A stretch of DNA of 64,000 nucleotides from Paenibacillus oralis (GCF_003863965.1 NZ_RRCN01000001.1:7437071-7501070); one strand, 5' to 3'. Shown: positions 24,868 to 33,811, counted from the stretch's first letter. Translations and numbers: made by a program. Notes: generated by a model not told the origin, from the letters alone.

Positions 24868-26422
24868 TTCACCACCACCAGACGCGACCAAACCGCTCAG
24901 CCTCAACTCCGGCGGCATCGTGCTGGGAATGAGTCAGGAACGCGGACGTGAGAAGCTTTACTATGTCGGCGATGATGTCCATACGCTGTGTATAGGCGCA
25001 ACCCGTAGCGGCAAATCCCGTTCGGTTGTGCTGCAATCCATCGGTCTGCTAGCCCTCGCTGGCGAATCCATGGTCATTTCCGATCCGAAAGCGGAATTGC
25101 TTCACTACAGTGGCCCTATGCTAGAGAAGCTCGGCTACGAGGTGCTGGAACTCGACTTCCGCCATCCGGAAAAAAGTCATCACTACAATTTGCTCCAGCC
25201 GATTATCGATGCCGCCCTTGCCGATGATCAGGAGCAGGCCGAAATGCTTGCTTGGGATATGACGAATGTCTTGGTTGGCAAAGCGCAAGGTGAAAAGATC
25301 TGGACCAACGGTGAAATGTCGGTTATCGCCGCTTCCATTCTCAGTGTCGTATGGGATAATATCAAACGTCCCGAATACCAGAACCTGACCAATGCGTACT
25401 GGTTTCTGGCCGAGATGAACAAGCAAATCGGCAACAAAACGCCGATGCAAGAGTACGTCAAACGTTTACCGCAACATCATCCGGCCCGAGCGCTGCTCAG
25501 CATCTCCGATATCGCCCCCTCCCGTACCAAGGGCAGTTTCTACACGTCAGCGTTAACGACGCTGCGGCTGTTTACCTCCAAGTCCATATATGCCATTACC
25601 CATAAAAGCGACTTTTCTTTAGCCGAGCTCGGCGAAAAGAAGCAGGCGCTTTTTATTGTTTTGCCGGATGAAAAGACCACGTTCTACCCTGTTGCATCCC
25701 TGATGGTTTCGCAGCTTTATGAACTGCTGACCGCCGAGGCCGATAAGCGCGGCGGGCGGCTGAAACGGCGCGTCAACTTCCTGTTGGACGAGTTTGGCAA
25801 CTTTACGCCGATTGCCGACTTCACGAACAAGCTGACGGTCGGCGGTGGACGCGGGATGCGCTTCAACCTGTTTCTGCAAAGCTTCGAGCAGCTCAAGGAA
25901 AAATACGATGCCCATGCAGCCAGCACGATCAAGTCCAACTGCCAGACATGGATTTACTTGCAAGCTGATGACCTCGAAACTTTGCGAGAGATTAGCGAAA
26001 AACTGGGGACGTACACCACCTCCAGCTATTCGCTCTCTTCATCGCACGGCAAATACTCGACACCAAGCACTTCACATTCGCTGAATTTGCTGGAACGCAA
26101 GCTGCTCACCGTGGACGAAGTGCGGCGAATCTCGCGTCCTCATCAAATCGTCCTCTCTCGCAGTCATCCGGCCATGATGTATGCTCCCGATCTCAGCCAA
26201 TGGGCATTCAACCGCATGATGGGGCTCGGGGACAAGGAGCATAACCGCAAAGTGCGAGAGGAACGGGAAGTGCGGCGGCCGATTCGGACCAACACGAGAG
26301 AGGAGGTGAAACTATGGAACATATGGGTGTACTACCACAAGGACATCACCCGGCAACTGGCGGAGCAGCAGCGCGCGGCGGCCGCGCAAAACGGTTTTTC
26401 CCCTTTTTCGTTCGACGATTGA
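24827..26422 (+). CDS. VirD4/TraG-type coupling ATPase
   Basis: 531 residues, with AGGAGG six bases before ATG. Motifs: Walker A GATRSGKSRS (about 57-66), SDPKAELL, and Walker B NFLLDEFGNF (about 318), followed by GGGRGMRFNLFLQS and NCQTWIYLQ typical of TraG/VirD4. It lacks the usual N-terminal membrane helices, which are carried by the preceding overlapping gene. The protein brings the relaxase-DNA complex to the secretion channel and drives transfer with ATP. It lies next to the relaxase module and before the channel genes. Its 3' end overlaps the next gene by 109 bp. Confidence 0.9.
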   Translation: MMRLFYPKTIPKPDSPPPDATKPLSLNSGGIVLGMSQERGREKLYYVGDDVHTLCIGATRSGKSRSVVLQSIGLLALAGESMVISDPKAELLHYSGPMLEKLGYEVLELDFRHPEKSHHYNLLQPIIDAALADDQEQAEMLAWDMTNVLVGKAQGEKIWTNGEMSVIAASILSVVWDNIKRPEYQNLTNAYWFLAEMNKQIGNKTPMQEYVKRLPQHHPARALLSISDIAPSRTKGSFYTSALTTLRLFTSKSIYAITHKSDFSLAELGEKKQALFIVLPDEKTTFYPVASLMVSQLYELLTAEADKRGGRLKRRVNFLLDEFGNFTPIADFTNKLTVGGGRGMRFNLFLQSFEQLKEKYDAHAASTIKSNCQTWIYLQADDLETLREISEKLGTYTTSSYSLSSSHGKYSTPSTSHSLNLLERKLLTVDEVRRISRPHQIVLSRSHPAMMYAPDLSQWAFNRMMGLGDKEHNRKVREEREVRRPIRTNTREEVKLWNIWVYYHKDITRQLAEQQRAAAAQNGFSPFSFDD

Positions 26423-26760
26423 AAAAAGGAGGACAAGCGGCACTTCGGTTGGCGTTATCTGCGGCTTGGGCGGGACACTTTTTCTTTTCGTCCGTTTCCT
26501 CCGCTTTCGCCTCTGACATCAAGGGCAGCAAGCTGGCTACCGGCACGGAAAAATTGATTAACGATGTGACTACTTGGCTGATGATTTTGTCCCCTGTCGT
26601 GTCCGGTGTGCTCATCATTTACTTTTTTATCCGCCGGTCCGCAGCGGACGAGATGGATCAGAAAAAATGGAATAATCGGATCATTGCTGCCGTTATCTCT
26701 TGCATTGGCGCGGTACTTGGCTCAGCTACACTGAACATCATCATTGGCTATTACAAGTAA
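26314..26760 (+). CDS. VirB2/TrbC-like pilin precursor
   Basis: 148 residues from the ATG at 26314, which has AGGAGGTG at good spacing but lies inside the coupling-protein gene (109-bp overlap). A TTG at 26449 after AAGGAGG would give a shorter product of about 103 residues and is the alternative. The sequence has a basic region (RAKRFFPFFVRRLKK), a long signal-like hydrophobic stretch ending FASD, and two more hydrophobic helices (WLMILSPVVSGVLIIYFFI and AAVISCIGAVLG). That is the layout of VirB2/TrbC-type conjugative pilins. A terminator-like hairpin follows directly, so its level may differ from the genes downstream. Confidence 0.65.
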   Translation: MEHMGVLPQGHHPATGGAAARGGRAKRFFPFFVRRLKKGGQAALRLALSAAWAGHFFFSSVSSAFASDIKGSKLATGTEKLINDVTTWLMILSPVVSGVLIIYFFIRRSAADEMDQKKWNNRIIAAVISCIGAVLGSATLNIIIGYYK

Positions 26761-26763
26761 GAC

Positions 26764-26796
26764 AAGCCTGCTGGAATACGGCAGGCTTTTTCAATT
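26764..26796 (+). terminator. Intrinsic terminator or attenuator after the pilin-like gene
   Basis: AAGCCTGC (26764-26771), 9-base loop, GCAGGCTT (26781-26788), then TTTT and a further T-rich stretch. It stands inside the transfer operon, so partial read-through would give more pilin than channel protein. Confidence 0.7.
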
Positions 26797-26824
26797 TTTC
26801 ATACCATTTAGGAGGTTACCCAAT

Positions 26825-27064
26825 ATGAAACAATGGCTGAAAGCTGCGAAAAAGAAAATTATCCACTCGGTTGCTCGGACCAAGCAAGCGCTAGGTAATC
26901 GGCGCGGTGAAGGGTTTGTCGATACGGCGGTTAAAATCCTGATGGGTGTTGTTATCGGGGCGCTGGTGCTGGCAGGTCTGTACCTTTTGTTTGAAGACAC
27001 GATTCTGCCTACGTTAACGGAGCGGATTAAAGATATGTTCGATTACGGGGGATCCTTACGGTGA
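26825..27064 (+). CDS. Small DUF6133-like membrane protein (pilin-like)
   Basis: 79 residues from the ATG at 26825, set by GGAGG 12 bases upstream. It has a basic N-terminus, the motif NRRGEGFVDTAVK, one hydrophobic helix (MGVVIGALVLAGLYLLF) and a short polar tail. The RRGEGFVD-helix pattern recurs in the DUF4320-like gene at 34725 (SRRGEGYVDVV), and Gly followed by a hydrophobic helix resembles type IV prepilins that the prepilin peptidase downstream could cut. That processing role is inference. Confidence 0.6.
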   Translation: MKQWLKAAKKKIIHSVARTKQALGNRRGEGFVDTAVKILMGVVIGALVLAGLYLLFEDTILPTLTERIKDMFDYGGSLR

Positions 27065-27094
27065 TCAAAGCAACCTCGTGAAAAGGAGAAGGCG

Positions 27095-27931
27095 ATGGAG
27101 AAAATCCTGCTATTGCTCATCGTCGCGATTTTGAACGGTGCCCTGATTTACATGGACACGCTGTTAAAAGACATTATGCCGATTTCCTTATACGCGGAAC
27201 GGTTCATGTCGCTATCTACCGGCGTGGACCTTGCCGAAAGTTTGTACGACATTCTGTTTTCGTTTGGCATCGCTCTAATGATTCTCAAGTTTTTAAAGAA
27301 AGGCTTTGAAATCTATGTACTGTGGACGGACGGCGACCCGGACGAAGAACCGCTTTTTTTGTTAACAAACTTCTTTCGGGCTTTGGCGGTTGCCATATGT
27401 TTTCCCACCATTTACTCCTGGCTGGCTCAAATCGTGGGAGAGCTGACCGATTTGCTGCTAAACGCGATTGGGCAATCAACCAATTATGACTGGCAAGTCT
27501 GGATAGATGCCATCAGTTCGGCGGGGCTTGTAACCGCGATTTTCGGGCTTATTTTTGTCATATGCTTTTTCATTCTCTATTTTCAATTCCTGATGCGGGG
27601 ACTGGAAATGTTCATCTTGCGTGTCGGGATTCCACTTGCTTGCGCCGGACTGCTAGACAATGACCGAGGCGTCTTTCGTGCATACGCCCAAAAATTCATG
27701 CAATCCATGTTGGCGGTCGTTATTCAGATCGCCTTGGCCAAGCTAGGCGTCGGGCTGATGCTGCAAAATCACGTATTCTGGGGCATGGCCTGTATGGTGC
27801 TGGCTATTCGTACGCCACGTTTCCTTTCGGATTTCTTGATCACTACAGGCGGCGGAGGCGGCATTGTGAACAATGTGTATCATAGCGTCAGGCTGATTGG
27901 CATGGCCCGCAAGATGATGAAGGCCGGGTGA
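27095..27931 (+). CDS. VirB6/TrbL-like channel membrane protein (CD0415/CD1112 type)
   Basis: 278 residues, AAGGAG before ATG. Six or so hydrophobic segments are visible (residues about 3-20, 48-68, 85-108, 140-170, 185-200 and 225-245), as expected for polytopic VirB6/TrbL proteins forming the inner part of the type IV secretion channel. The family in Firmicute ICEs is usually found between a small pilin-like gene and VirB3/VirB4 genes, as here. The C-terminal end is Gly-rich (TTGGGGGIVNN) then basic. Confidence 0.75.
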   Translation: MEKILLLLIVAILNGALIYMDTLLKDIMPISLYAERFMSLSTGVDLAESLYDILFSFGIALMILKFLKKGFEIYVLWTDGDPDEEPLFLLTNFFRALAVAICFPTIYSWLAQIVGELTDLLLNAIGQSTNYDWQVWIDAISSAGLVTAIFGLIFVICFFILYFQFLMRGLEMFILRVGIPLACAGLLDNDRGVFRAYAQKFMQSMLAVVIQIALAKLGVGLMLQNHVFWGMACMVLAIRTPRFLSDFLITTGGGGGIVNNVYHSVRLIGMARKMMKAG

Positions 27932-27935
27932 TCCT

Positions 27936-28145
27936 ATGGTCACCTTGGAAGAATTGGCGCAGGCGCTCATTGTCCTGATTCGTCTGGGTTGCTCGGCCCG
28001 CTTTATTTACTGCATGGTACGATTGGCCGGAGCCGACGAAGAGGCTACCCGCTACAAAAAACGTGCCCGTAACGTGACGTTTTTTTATGTGCTTGCGGAA
28101 TGCATCTGGCAAATCAAAGAGATCGTTTTGTTTTACTACCAGTAA
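27936..28145 (+). CDS. Small membrane protein of the transfer operon, 69 residues
   Basis: Four bases after the VirB6-like stop. Two hydrophobic helices flank a charged centre (ADEEATRYKKRARN). The ribosome binding site is weak, so translation may be coupled to the gene before it. No family recognised; its position between VirB6- and VirB3-like genes suggests a channel accessory part. Confidence 0.5.
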   Translation: MVTLEELAQALIVLIRLGCSARFIYCMVRLAGADEEATRYKKRARNVTFFYVLAECIWQIKEIVLFYYQ

Positions 28146-28166
28146 ACCCGAAGGAGTGCTTCTTAT

Positions 28167-28496
28167 ATGTCGTCCGAAGATCAATCGCTTTATATCCCAC
28201 TTGGCGTGAAACCGGAAGCGGAATGGTTTCCCGGCTTCGGTCAACGTCAACTCGGACAAACGGTCATTGGATCGCTAGCTGCCTCCCTTATCGCCGTCGT
28301 GCTATGGCTCGTTTGGGGCGGTGTGCCAATGGCCGTGGTCGTCTTCCTGATCGGAGTATCCGCTTCGGTGATGATGACGACCAAAGATCGGCACAATCTG
28401 TCCGTGCTTGATCAAGTTATATTTATGATGCGCTTTATCAAAAGCCAGAAGATGTACCCTTATCGTTGCCTGGATGAATGGCCGCTGACGGAGTGA
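28167..28496 (+). CDS. VirB3/PrgI-like membrane protein
   Basis: 109 residues, AAGGAG before ATG. An N-terminal beta-like segment (LYIPLGVKPEAEWFPGFGQRQ) precedes two close hydrophobic helices and a C-terminal VLDQVIFMMRFIKSQKMYPY, which matches the PrgI/VirB3 pattern. VirB3 partners VirB4 in type IV secretion. It overlaps or abuts the prepilin peptidase gene. Confidence 0.65.
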   Translation: MSSEDQSLYIPLGVKPEAEWFPGFGQRQLGQTVIGSLAASLIAVVLWLVWGGVPMAVVVFLIGVSASVMMTTKDRHNLSVLDQVIFMMRFIKSQKMYPYRCLDEWPLTE

Positions 28497-28504
28497 ATAC
28501 CGTA

Positions 28505-28945
28505 ATGCTTTCTGATCTATTACTTCTTAGCAAAGGTTTATTGTTTGGTGCCTTGCTTCTAGTAATCAGCTTCCATGATATCCGCACCCGTGAAATTCCG
28601 AACAGGCTGCCGCTTGCGATCCTCGGCGTTGGTATGTTGGAAATTTCCATTATCCCGGCCGTTACCGGGCTTGTTGTCGCCAGCTTGCCCTATTTGCTTG
28701 CGGCCATCATCACCAACGGGAAGATTGGTGGCGGCGATATCAAGCTGATGGCAGCTTCCGGCTTTGTGCTGGGACCCGCCGGCGGCTTACTGCAGAGTGT
28801 TCTAGGCTTGTCGCTTGTACTCTTCTTTGCCGCCGGACTTGCTGTTCAAGGCGGTATGACAAAAGCCGCAAAAACTCCCTTGCCGCTGGCCCCTTTTCTT
28901 TCGGCCGGCGGCTTTGCGGCGTTTTGGCTGCTCTATTTTTGTTGA
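28505..28945 (+). CDS. Prepilin peptidase (A24 family)
   Basis: About 146 residues from the ATG at 28505 (GTG at 28493 is possible). Catalytic aspartates are in FHDIRTREIPNRL and GGGDIKLMAASG, the GxGD motif of type IV prepilin/TadV-type peptidases. Four to five hydrophobic helices. It is the short TadV form without methylase domain. It should process pilin-like proteins in the same operon, such as those at 26825, 34725 or 35117, and ties the conjugation module to Tad-type pilus assembly. Confidence 0.85.
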   Translation: MLSDLLLLSKGLLFGALLLVISFHDIRTREIPNRLPLAILGVGMLEISIIPAVTGLVVASLPYLLAAIITNGKIGGGDIKLMAASGFVLGPAGGLLQSVLGLSLVLFFAAGLAVQGGMTKAAKTPLPLAPFLSAGGFAAFWLLYFC

Positions 28946-28966
28946 ACGAGGAGGCTTCAACCGTTT

Positions 28967-29719
28967 ATGAATTGGTTCAAAAACCGCTCCGTCCTTGGAG
29001 CATGCTGCATTATCCTCTCCCTGATTCTTTGCTTCGGCATTGCCCCGCTGCTCAATCGAAGTGCTAGCGAGACAATCGATATTGTGCGCGTCATCGAAGA
29101 CGTAGACAAAGGAACACCGATCAAACCTGAACAAGTGGAAACCGTCGAAGTAGGAGCGTTTCATCTGCCGCAAGAAGTGCTGAAATCCGTCGATGATGTA
29201 GTCGGAAAATATGCCGCGACAGATCTCAAGAAGAGTGATTATTTGCTGCCGTCCAAGCTATCGGCCGCTCCGCTTGACGCCTACCTCATGCGTTTGGACG
29301 GACAAAAGCAAGCATTATCCGTCACGATCAAAAGTCTTGCAGCAGGACTGTCGGGCAAACTGCAACCCGGCGACATTATCAGCCTGATTGCCGCGGACTA
29401 CGGTGATCTTCGCTCGACCACCCTGCCCCCGGAACTCAAATATGTGGAGGTGCTGTCGGTAACGACTAACAGCGGTCTCGACGCTCAAACTGGAAACAAC
29501 GAAGAAACTTCCGAGGATGACAGGGAACTGCCTTCCACACTCACCCTTCTTGCGCTGCCAGAGCAAGCGGTGCTTTTGACCGATATCGAAAACAAAGGCA
29601 AACTGCATGCAGCTCTCGTCTATCGAGGAGACGCGAAAACCGCTCAAACGTTCATCGCTAAACAGGATGAATATTTTAAAGCCCAACAAGCGAACACGGA
29701 GGACACCGCCCATGGGTAA
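28967..29719 (+). CDS. CpaB/RcpC-like SAF domain protein
   Basis: 250 residues with GAGGAGG before ATG. An N-terminal membrane helix (SVLGACCIILSLILCFGIAPLL) is followed by an SAF domain (DIVRVIEDVDKGTPIKPEQV, then KYAATDLKKSDYLLPSKL) and the RcpC-like part with SLAAGLSGKLQPGDIISLI. CpaB/RcpC proteins belong to Tad pilus machines. The gene overlaps the next by 8 bp. Confidence 0.8.
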   Translation: MNWFKNRSVLGACCIILSLILCFGIAPLLNRSASETIDIVRVIEDVDKGTPIKPEQVETVEVGAFHLPQEVLKSVDDVVGKYAATDLKKSDYLLPSKLSAAPLDAYLMRLDGQKQALSVTIKSLAAGLSGKLQPGDIISLIAADYGDLRSTTLPPELKYVEVLSVTTNSGLDAQTGNNEETSEDDRELPSTLTLLALPEQAVLLTDIENKGKLHAALVYRGDAKTAQTFIAKQDEYFKAQQANTEDTAHG

Positions 29720-30545
29720 CAAACTCGTCGTTATTTGGGGCAGTCCATCCAGCGGAAAAACGATTACGACGCTCAAACTGGCCCAAGCTCTTGCTGCTAA
29801 AAGCAAGGACGTGCTGGCGATCTTTAGCGACTCGCTCTGCCCCTCTATTCCGTTTTTGGTTCCACAATTTGCGAATAAACAGCGCTCTCTCGGAGAACTG
29901 CTCAGTTTACCCACGCTGGCTCAAGAAGACCTGCTTCGTTATTCGCTCTCAATCAAAGGTACCCCCCATCTCGGCTTGCTCGGATACAAGAAAAGGGATC
30001 ATGTATTTACCTACGCCAACTACGAACGAGAGCGCGCCGTGGATATGCTGACCTTGGCAAGACATACCGCTGATGTCGTTCTGGTCGATTGCGTCAGCTA
30101 CGTGTCCGCCAATTTGCTTTCTACTGTAGCGATGGAACTGGCCGATTCGGTTTTTCGGTTTCATACGTGCGATTTGAAAAGCATCATGTTCTACGCCTCC
30201 AATCTGCCGCTCTTGTCCGACACCCGCTTTCAGCACGCCGCACAGGTCCCGATTCTTTCTAACCTCCGGCCCGATCAGGACAGCCGCACCTACGGTCAGG
30301 TGGTCGGCGGCATCCAGTTTCATCTTCCGTATGTTCAAGCCCTGGAGCAGCAAACGCTCGAAGCATGCTTACTCGACCCGCTACCGTCCGGCAAGGAGGC
30401 GGTGGCTTATCATCAAGGGCTGACCCAAATGATGCAGTTGATTGTCCCCGAGGAATGCCCATCCTCAGTACCTGCCCGAACCAGCTCCTCTGTCAGCCAG
30501 TGGCTCAAAAAACGGTTATGGAAACGGCGAGGTGAACGGAAATGA
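29712..30545 (+). CDS. CpaE/ParA-like ATPase of Tad-type system
   Basis: 277 residues from the ATG at 29712 (GGAGG before it). The P-loop is unusual: VVIWGSPSSGKTITTLKLAQ, close to ParA/MinD deviant Walker A but with SSGKT. VVLVDCVSYVSANLLS is the Walker B region. In Tad systems CpaE-type ATPases localise the machine. It overlaps CpaB by 8 bp and the CpaF gene by 4 bp (ATGA). Confidence 0.7.
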   Translation: MGNKLVVIWGSPSSGKTITTLKLAQALAAKSKDVLAIFSDSLCPSIPFLVPQFANKQRSLGELLSLPTLAQEDLLRYSLSIKGTPHLGLLGYKKRDHVFTYANYERERAVDMLTLARHTADVVLVDCVSYVSANLLSTVAMELADSVFRFHTCDLKSIMFYASNLPLLSDTRFQHAAQVPILSNLRPDQDSRTYGQVVGGIQFHLPYVQALEQQTLEACLLDPLPSGKEAVAYHQGLTQMMQLIVPEECPSSVPARTSSSVSQWLKKRLWKRRGERK

Positions 30546-31885
30546 ATCAAGCCGCAGTTTATTTCTCCAGCCAGTCCAAACCATTCGATGACGTATTGAA
30601 GGATGTGCAAGCCTATCTTTCCAGCAAATACGCAACGCTACTCAGCCGTCATCCGGCAGAACAAAAACAGCAACTGATCGCCTATATCAATCAGTACCTG
30701 ATCGACCATCGACTGCATGTACCGGGGTTTTCGTTTGACGTACTGGCCGACCGGCTGTATGCGGAAATGGTAGAGTATTCTTTTTTGACCCGGTATCTGT
30801 TTTCACGGGAAGTCGAGGAAATTAACATCAACAGTTACAATGACGTGAAAATCAGCTACACGGATGGCCTCATCATGCCGGCTGATGAGCAGTTTTCCTC
30901 CCCGGAACATGCGCTCAACGTCATCCGACGTTTGCTGCATCAGTCCGGCATGATCCTCGACTACTCTCAGCCCATCGTACGCGGACACTTGGCAAACAAT
31001 ATCCGTATTACCGTGTTTGGTTCGCCGGTAACAGATAAAGAAAAAGGCATCGCCGCATCTATTCGGATTGTTAATCCGCAGAAACTGGCGCGAGAGGATT
31101 TTATCCACGGCGGCACAGCTACCGGTGATATGCTGGATTTCTTGAGTCTTTGCTTGCGATATGGCTTATCTATCTGTGTTACCGGAGCAACCGGCAGCGG
31201 CAAAACAACATTGATGAGCTGGCTGCTGTCCACGATTCCTAATGATAAACGTATCTTTACAATCGAAAACGGCACCAGAGAGTTTGATCTGGTGCTAACC
31301 GATGATGAAGGGCACGTGCTGAACAATGTTGTGCATACCGTCACTCGCTCCAGTGATGATCCCCGCCAAAACATTGATCAGGAAAAGCTGCTGGAATACG
31401 CCTTGACCGCCAACCCCGATCTCATTTGCGTCGGTGAAATGAAATCCGCCGAAGCATTTGCCGCCCAGGAGGCTGCCCGTACCGGTCATACGGTGATTAC
31501 TACGACTCACGCTAATTCTTGTCTGGCCACGTATTACCGGATGGTGACGCTTTGTACACAGAAATACGAAATGAACGACAAGACGCTGTACAATCTGGTG
31601 ACTGAGGCCTTTCCGATCGTCCTGTTTGTCAAAAGACTGGAAGACAACATCCGCCGTATCATGGAAATCACCGAATGCCGTATTCTGCCGGATGGAACCC
31701 GGGAAATCGTTCCGTTATTTCGCTATGTTGTTCGCTCCACCCAGGAAAGCGCCGGACAAATCCGCATCGAAGGCGATTTTGAAAAGGTAAACGATATCTC
31801 CCCTGGACTGCAAAAGCGCTTAGTGGAAAATGGCTTGCCGTTCTCCATACTGCAGCAGTTGTTATCAGGAGGTGAAAAGCCTTGA
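30542..31885 (+). CDS. CpaF/TadA-type secretion ATPase (VirB11-like)
   Basis: 447 residues. The order is an N-terminal helical domain, VEEININSYNDVKI, a Walker A GATGSGKTTLMSWL (about 214-227), an Asp box TIENGTREF, and the Walker B and His motifs in DLICVGEMKSAEAFAAQEAARTGH. It is the motor ATPase of Tad pilus assembly, which also resembles VirB11 of conjugation systems. It overlaps genes on both sides by 4 bp, an arrangement typical of co-translated machine parts. Confidence 0.9.
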   Translation: MNQAAVYFSSQSKPFDDVLKDVQAYLSSKYATLLSRHPAEQKQQLIAYINQYLIDHRLHVPGFSFDVLADRLYAEMVEYSFLTRYLFSREVEEININSYNDVKISYTDGLIMPADEQFSSPEHALNVIRRLLHQSGMILDYSQPIVRGHLANNIRITVFGSPVTDKEKGIAASIRIVNPQKLAREDFIHGGTATGDMLDFLSLCLRYGLSICVTGATGSGKTTLMSWLLSTIPNDKRIFTIENGTREFDLVLTDDEGHVLNNVVHTVTRSSDDPRQNIDQEKLLEYALTANPDLICVGEMKSAEAFAAQEAARTGHTVITTTHANSCLATYYRMVTLCTQKYEMNDKTLYNLVTEAFPIVLFVKRLEDNIRRIMEITECRILPDGTREIVPLFRYVVRSTQESAGQIRIEGDFEKVNDISPGLQKRLVENGLPFSILQQLLSGGEKP

Positions 31886-32820
31886 CATTCTTGTTGCTGT
31901 TTTCCTTTGTTGGGCTATCCGCTGGCATCCTGCTTCTCCACCACTTATCTCCTCGGCAGTTGTTTCTGGAGCTTGCCGACCGCATGCAGCATCGGCAAAC
32001 CCGCAAGCTACCCATCGGCCGAAAAATCCGCACCGTGCAGCAGCCGAAAAAGCTGAAAGGTTGGCAAGCGACCATTGCCGAGGCTACAGCCATCATGCAA
32101 CAAACCGGCAACGGGCAGCGACTCGGTTGGCTGTTCGTTCTCTCCCTTTTGCTCGCTCTTGGCGGTGCAATGGTGTCGCTGCTGTTCGGCAATGTCTGGC
32201 TGCTACCTATTTTGGCCTGTGGCTTTGCCATGTTGCCCTTCTGGCTGGTGTTATTTACTGCCACGTTTTATAAAAAGCGGCTTCACGCCGAACTTGAAAC
32301 GGCGCTATCCGTCATAACAACTTCCTATCTCCGCAGCGAGAACATTATATCCGCCGTAGAGGAAAATCTCCCTTACTTGCATCCCCCTGTTTTCGATGTG
32401 TTTCAAGCATTTCTGGCGGAATCCAAACTAATTCATACCAATCTGCGCTTGGCGCTGACGCGGCTGCGCGGACGAATTGACAACAGCGTATTTCAGGAGT
32501 GGTGTGATGCGCTCATGGCGTGCCAGGAGGATCGGACGTTGAAAACAACACTGATGCCGATCGTGAGCAAACTGTCGGATATGCGCGTTGTATCCGCTGA
32601 ATTGGATGTCGCCCTGTACGAACCGCTCAAAGAGTTTCTGACCATGGCGCTACTGCTTATCGGCAATATTCCGCTGCTTTATTTCCTGAATCGGGACTGG
32701 CACCGTGCATTATTGCATACGACCCCTGGTCAACTTGTGCTGGCGTTATGCGCCCTGACTCTACTCATCTCGTTGGCCGCAGTCATTCGACTGACGCGCC
32801 CATTAGAGTACAAGCGATAA
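31882..32820 (+). CDS. TadB-like membrane protein
   Basis: 312 residues, TTG start overlapping the CpaF stop (TTGA) with AGGAGGTG 7 bases before. Hydrophobic segments lie at the N-terminus, near 92-130 and at the C-terminus (two helices). The cytoplasmic part (VITTSYLRSENIISAVEENLPYL) corresponds to the T2SSF domain of TadB/GspF platform proteins. It should form the inner-membrane platform with the TadC-like protein at 33830. Confidence 0.7.
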   Translation: MTFLLLFSFVGLSAGILLLHHLSPRQLFLELADRMQHRQTRKLPIGRKIRTVQQPKKLKGWQATIAEATAIMQQTGNGQRLGWLFVLSLLLALGGAMVSLLFGNVWLLPILACGFAMLPFWLVLFTATFYKKRLHAELETALSVITTSYLRSENIISAVEENLPYLHPPVFDVFQAFLAESKLIHTNLRLALTRLRGRIDNSVFQEWCDALMACQEDRTLKTTLMPIVSKLSDMRVVSAELDVALYEPLKEFLTMALLLIGNIPLLYFLNRDWHRALLHTTPGQLVLALCALTLLISLAAVIRLTRPLEYKR

Positions 32821-32831
32821 GGAGGAACACC

Positions 32832-33053
32832 ATGAATGACAAAGAAATAGCCGTTATACTGGGCACATTGATTGATGCTGATGCCAAGGAATTCGATAGT
32901 TTGGAAAAGCTCATTGGATTGTATGGGCTGGACGATTTTTTCCGGCAACTCCAAGAGTGGTCGTCGTTTTCTGCCGCGAGCATAGAGAAGCTGCAGGCCG
33001 TGCACGTCATGATCCGTCACTTTTCCAGACCAGATGCCCCGCCCGCACAATGA
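32832..33053 (+). CDS. Small acidic protein of the Tad/T4SS operon, 73 residues
   Basis: AAGGAGG lies before the ATG at 32832. The sequence is helical and soluble (LIDADAKEFDSLEKLIGLYG). No family recognised. It sits between TadB-like and RadC-like genes. Confidence 0.5.
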   Translation: MNDKEIAVILGTLIDADAKEFDSLEKLIGLYGLDDFFRQLQEWSSFSAASIEKLQAVHVMIRHFSRPDAPPAQ

Positions 33054-33067
33054 AAGGAGGAACAGGT

Positions 33068-33811
33068 ATGGATGACCTCACCTCCGTGGAGAAGTACGCC
33101 CGTGACTTTGTTCAGTCCGTCCACAAACTGACCCAAATCCCGCTCCGCAAGCTGGAACGATACGGCTCTTCAAACAATCTGATGAATGTGCTTGAGCGTC
33201 CCCTTACCTTGGAACCCACCGAGTTGCAGCTAAAAAAACTCGAGCAACTCAACGCCTTTCTTCGGGCCTATCGCATCCTGAAATGGGAAGAGGAAAATAC
33301 CAAGCAGGTTATACGTTCCCCAAATGACGCCGGAAGTTACTTTAATGCGCTGCTGGAAGGTATCCGGGATCGGGAGCGATTTATGGCCGCTTTTTTGGAC
33401 AACGGCAATCACATCATTGAAACTCGCACCCTTGCTGTAGGCAGTATCGACCAGGCACCGATTTATCCACGCTTTATTTTAAAAGCAGCACTCAATTGCG
33501 ACTGTGCCTCAATCATTTTAGCTCATAACCATCCCGGAGGAAGTATGAAACCTTCATCCGAAGATCTCCAATTGACGAAACGATTGGTCGACATTTTTAA
33601 TCCGCTGAATATCAACATTCTCGATCATATTATCATCGGTAATAAAGGTTTTGTTTCACTGGCTGAGTTAGGCAATTTACCGAGTGTCGCGGAGGGACCC
33701 GCTAGTTATGAAGCCATTACCATGAATGTTATGGAAAATGATCACTACAATGCTTCTGTGAACCCCTGGCATGCAAATCACGATCCCTTTGAAGATGAGT
33801 GGGAACGGTAA
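33068..33811 (+). CDS. RadC-family JAB domain protein
   Basis: 247 residues from the ATG at 33068, with AAAGGAGG before it. The C-terminal half is a JAB/MPN+ metal-binding domain: Glu near FNALLEGIRDRERFM, then HNHPGGSMKPSSEDLQLTKR with the HxH-x-Asp ligands, and ILDHIIIGNKGFVSL. The N-terminal part lacks the HhH domain of chromosomal RadC but has its own helical region. RadC-like proteins are common on mobile elements, where a role in DNA repair, anti-restriction or protein cleavage has been proposed but not settled. Its place between TadB- and TadC-like genes is unusual. Confidence 0.85.
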   Translation: MDDLTSVEKYARDFVQSVHKLTQIPLRKLERYGSSNNLMNVLERPLTLEPTELQLKKLEQLNAFLRAYRILKWEEENTKQVIRSPNDAGSYFNALLEGIRDRERFMAAFLDNGNHIIETRTLAVGSIDQAPIYPRFILKAALNCDCASIILAHNHPGGSMKPSSEDLQLTKRLVDIFNPLNINILDHIIIGNKGFVSLAELGNLPSVAEGPASYEAITMNVMENDHYNASVNPWHANHDPFEDEWER

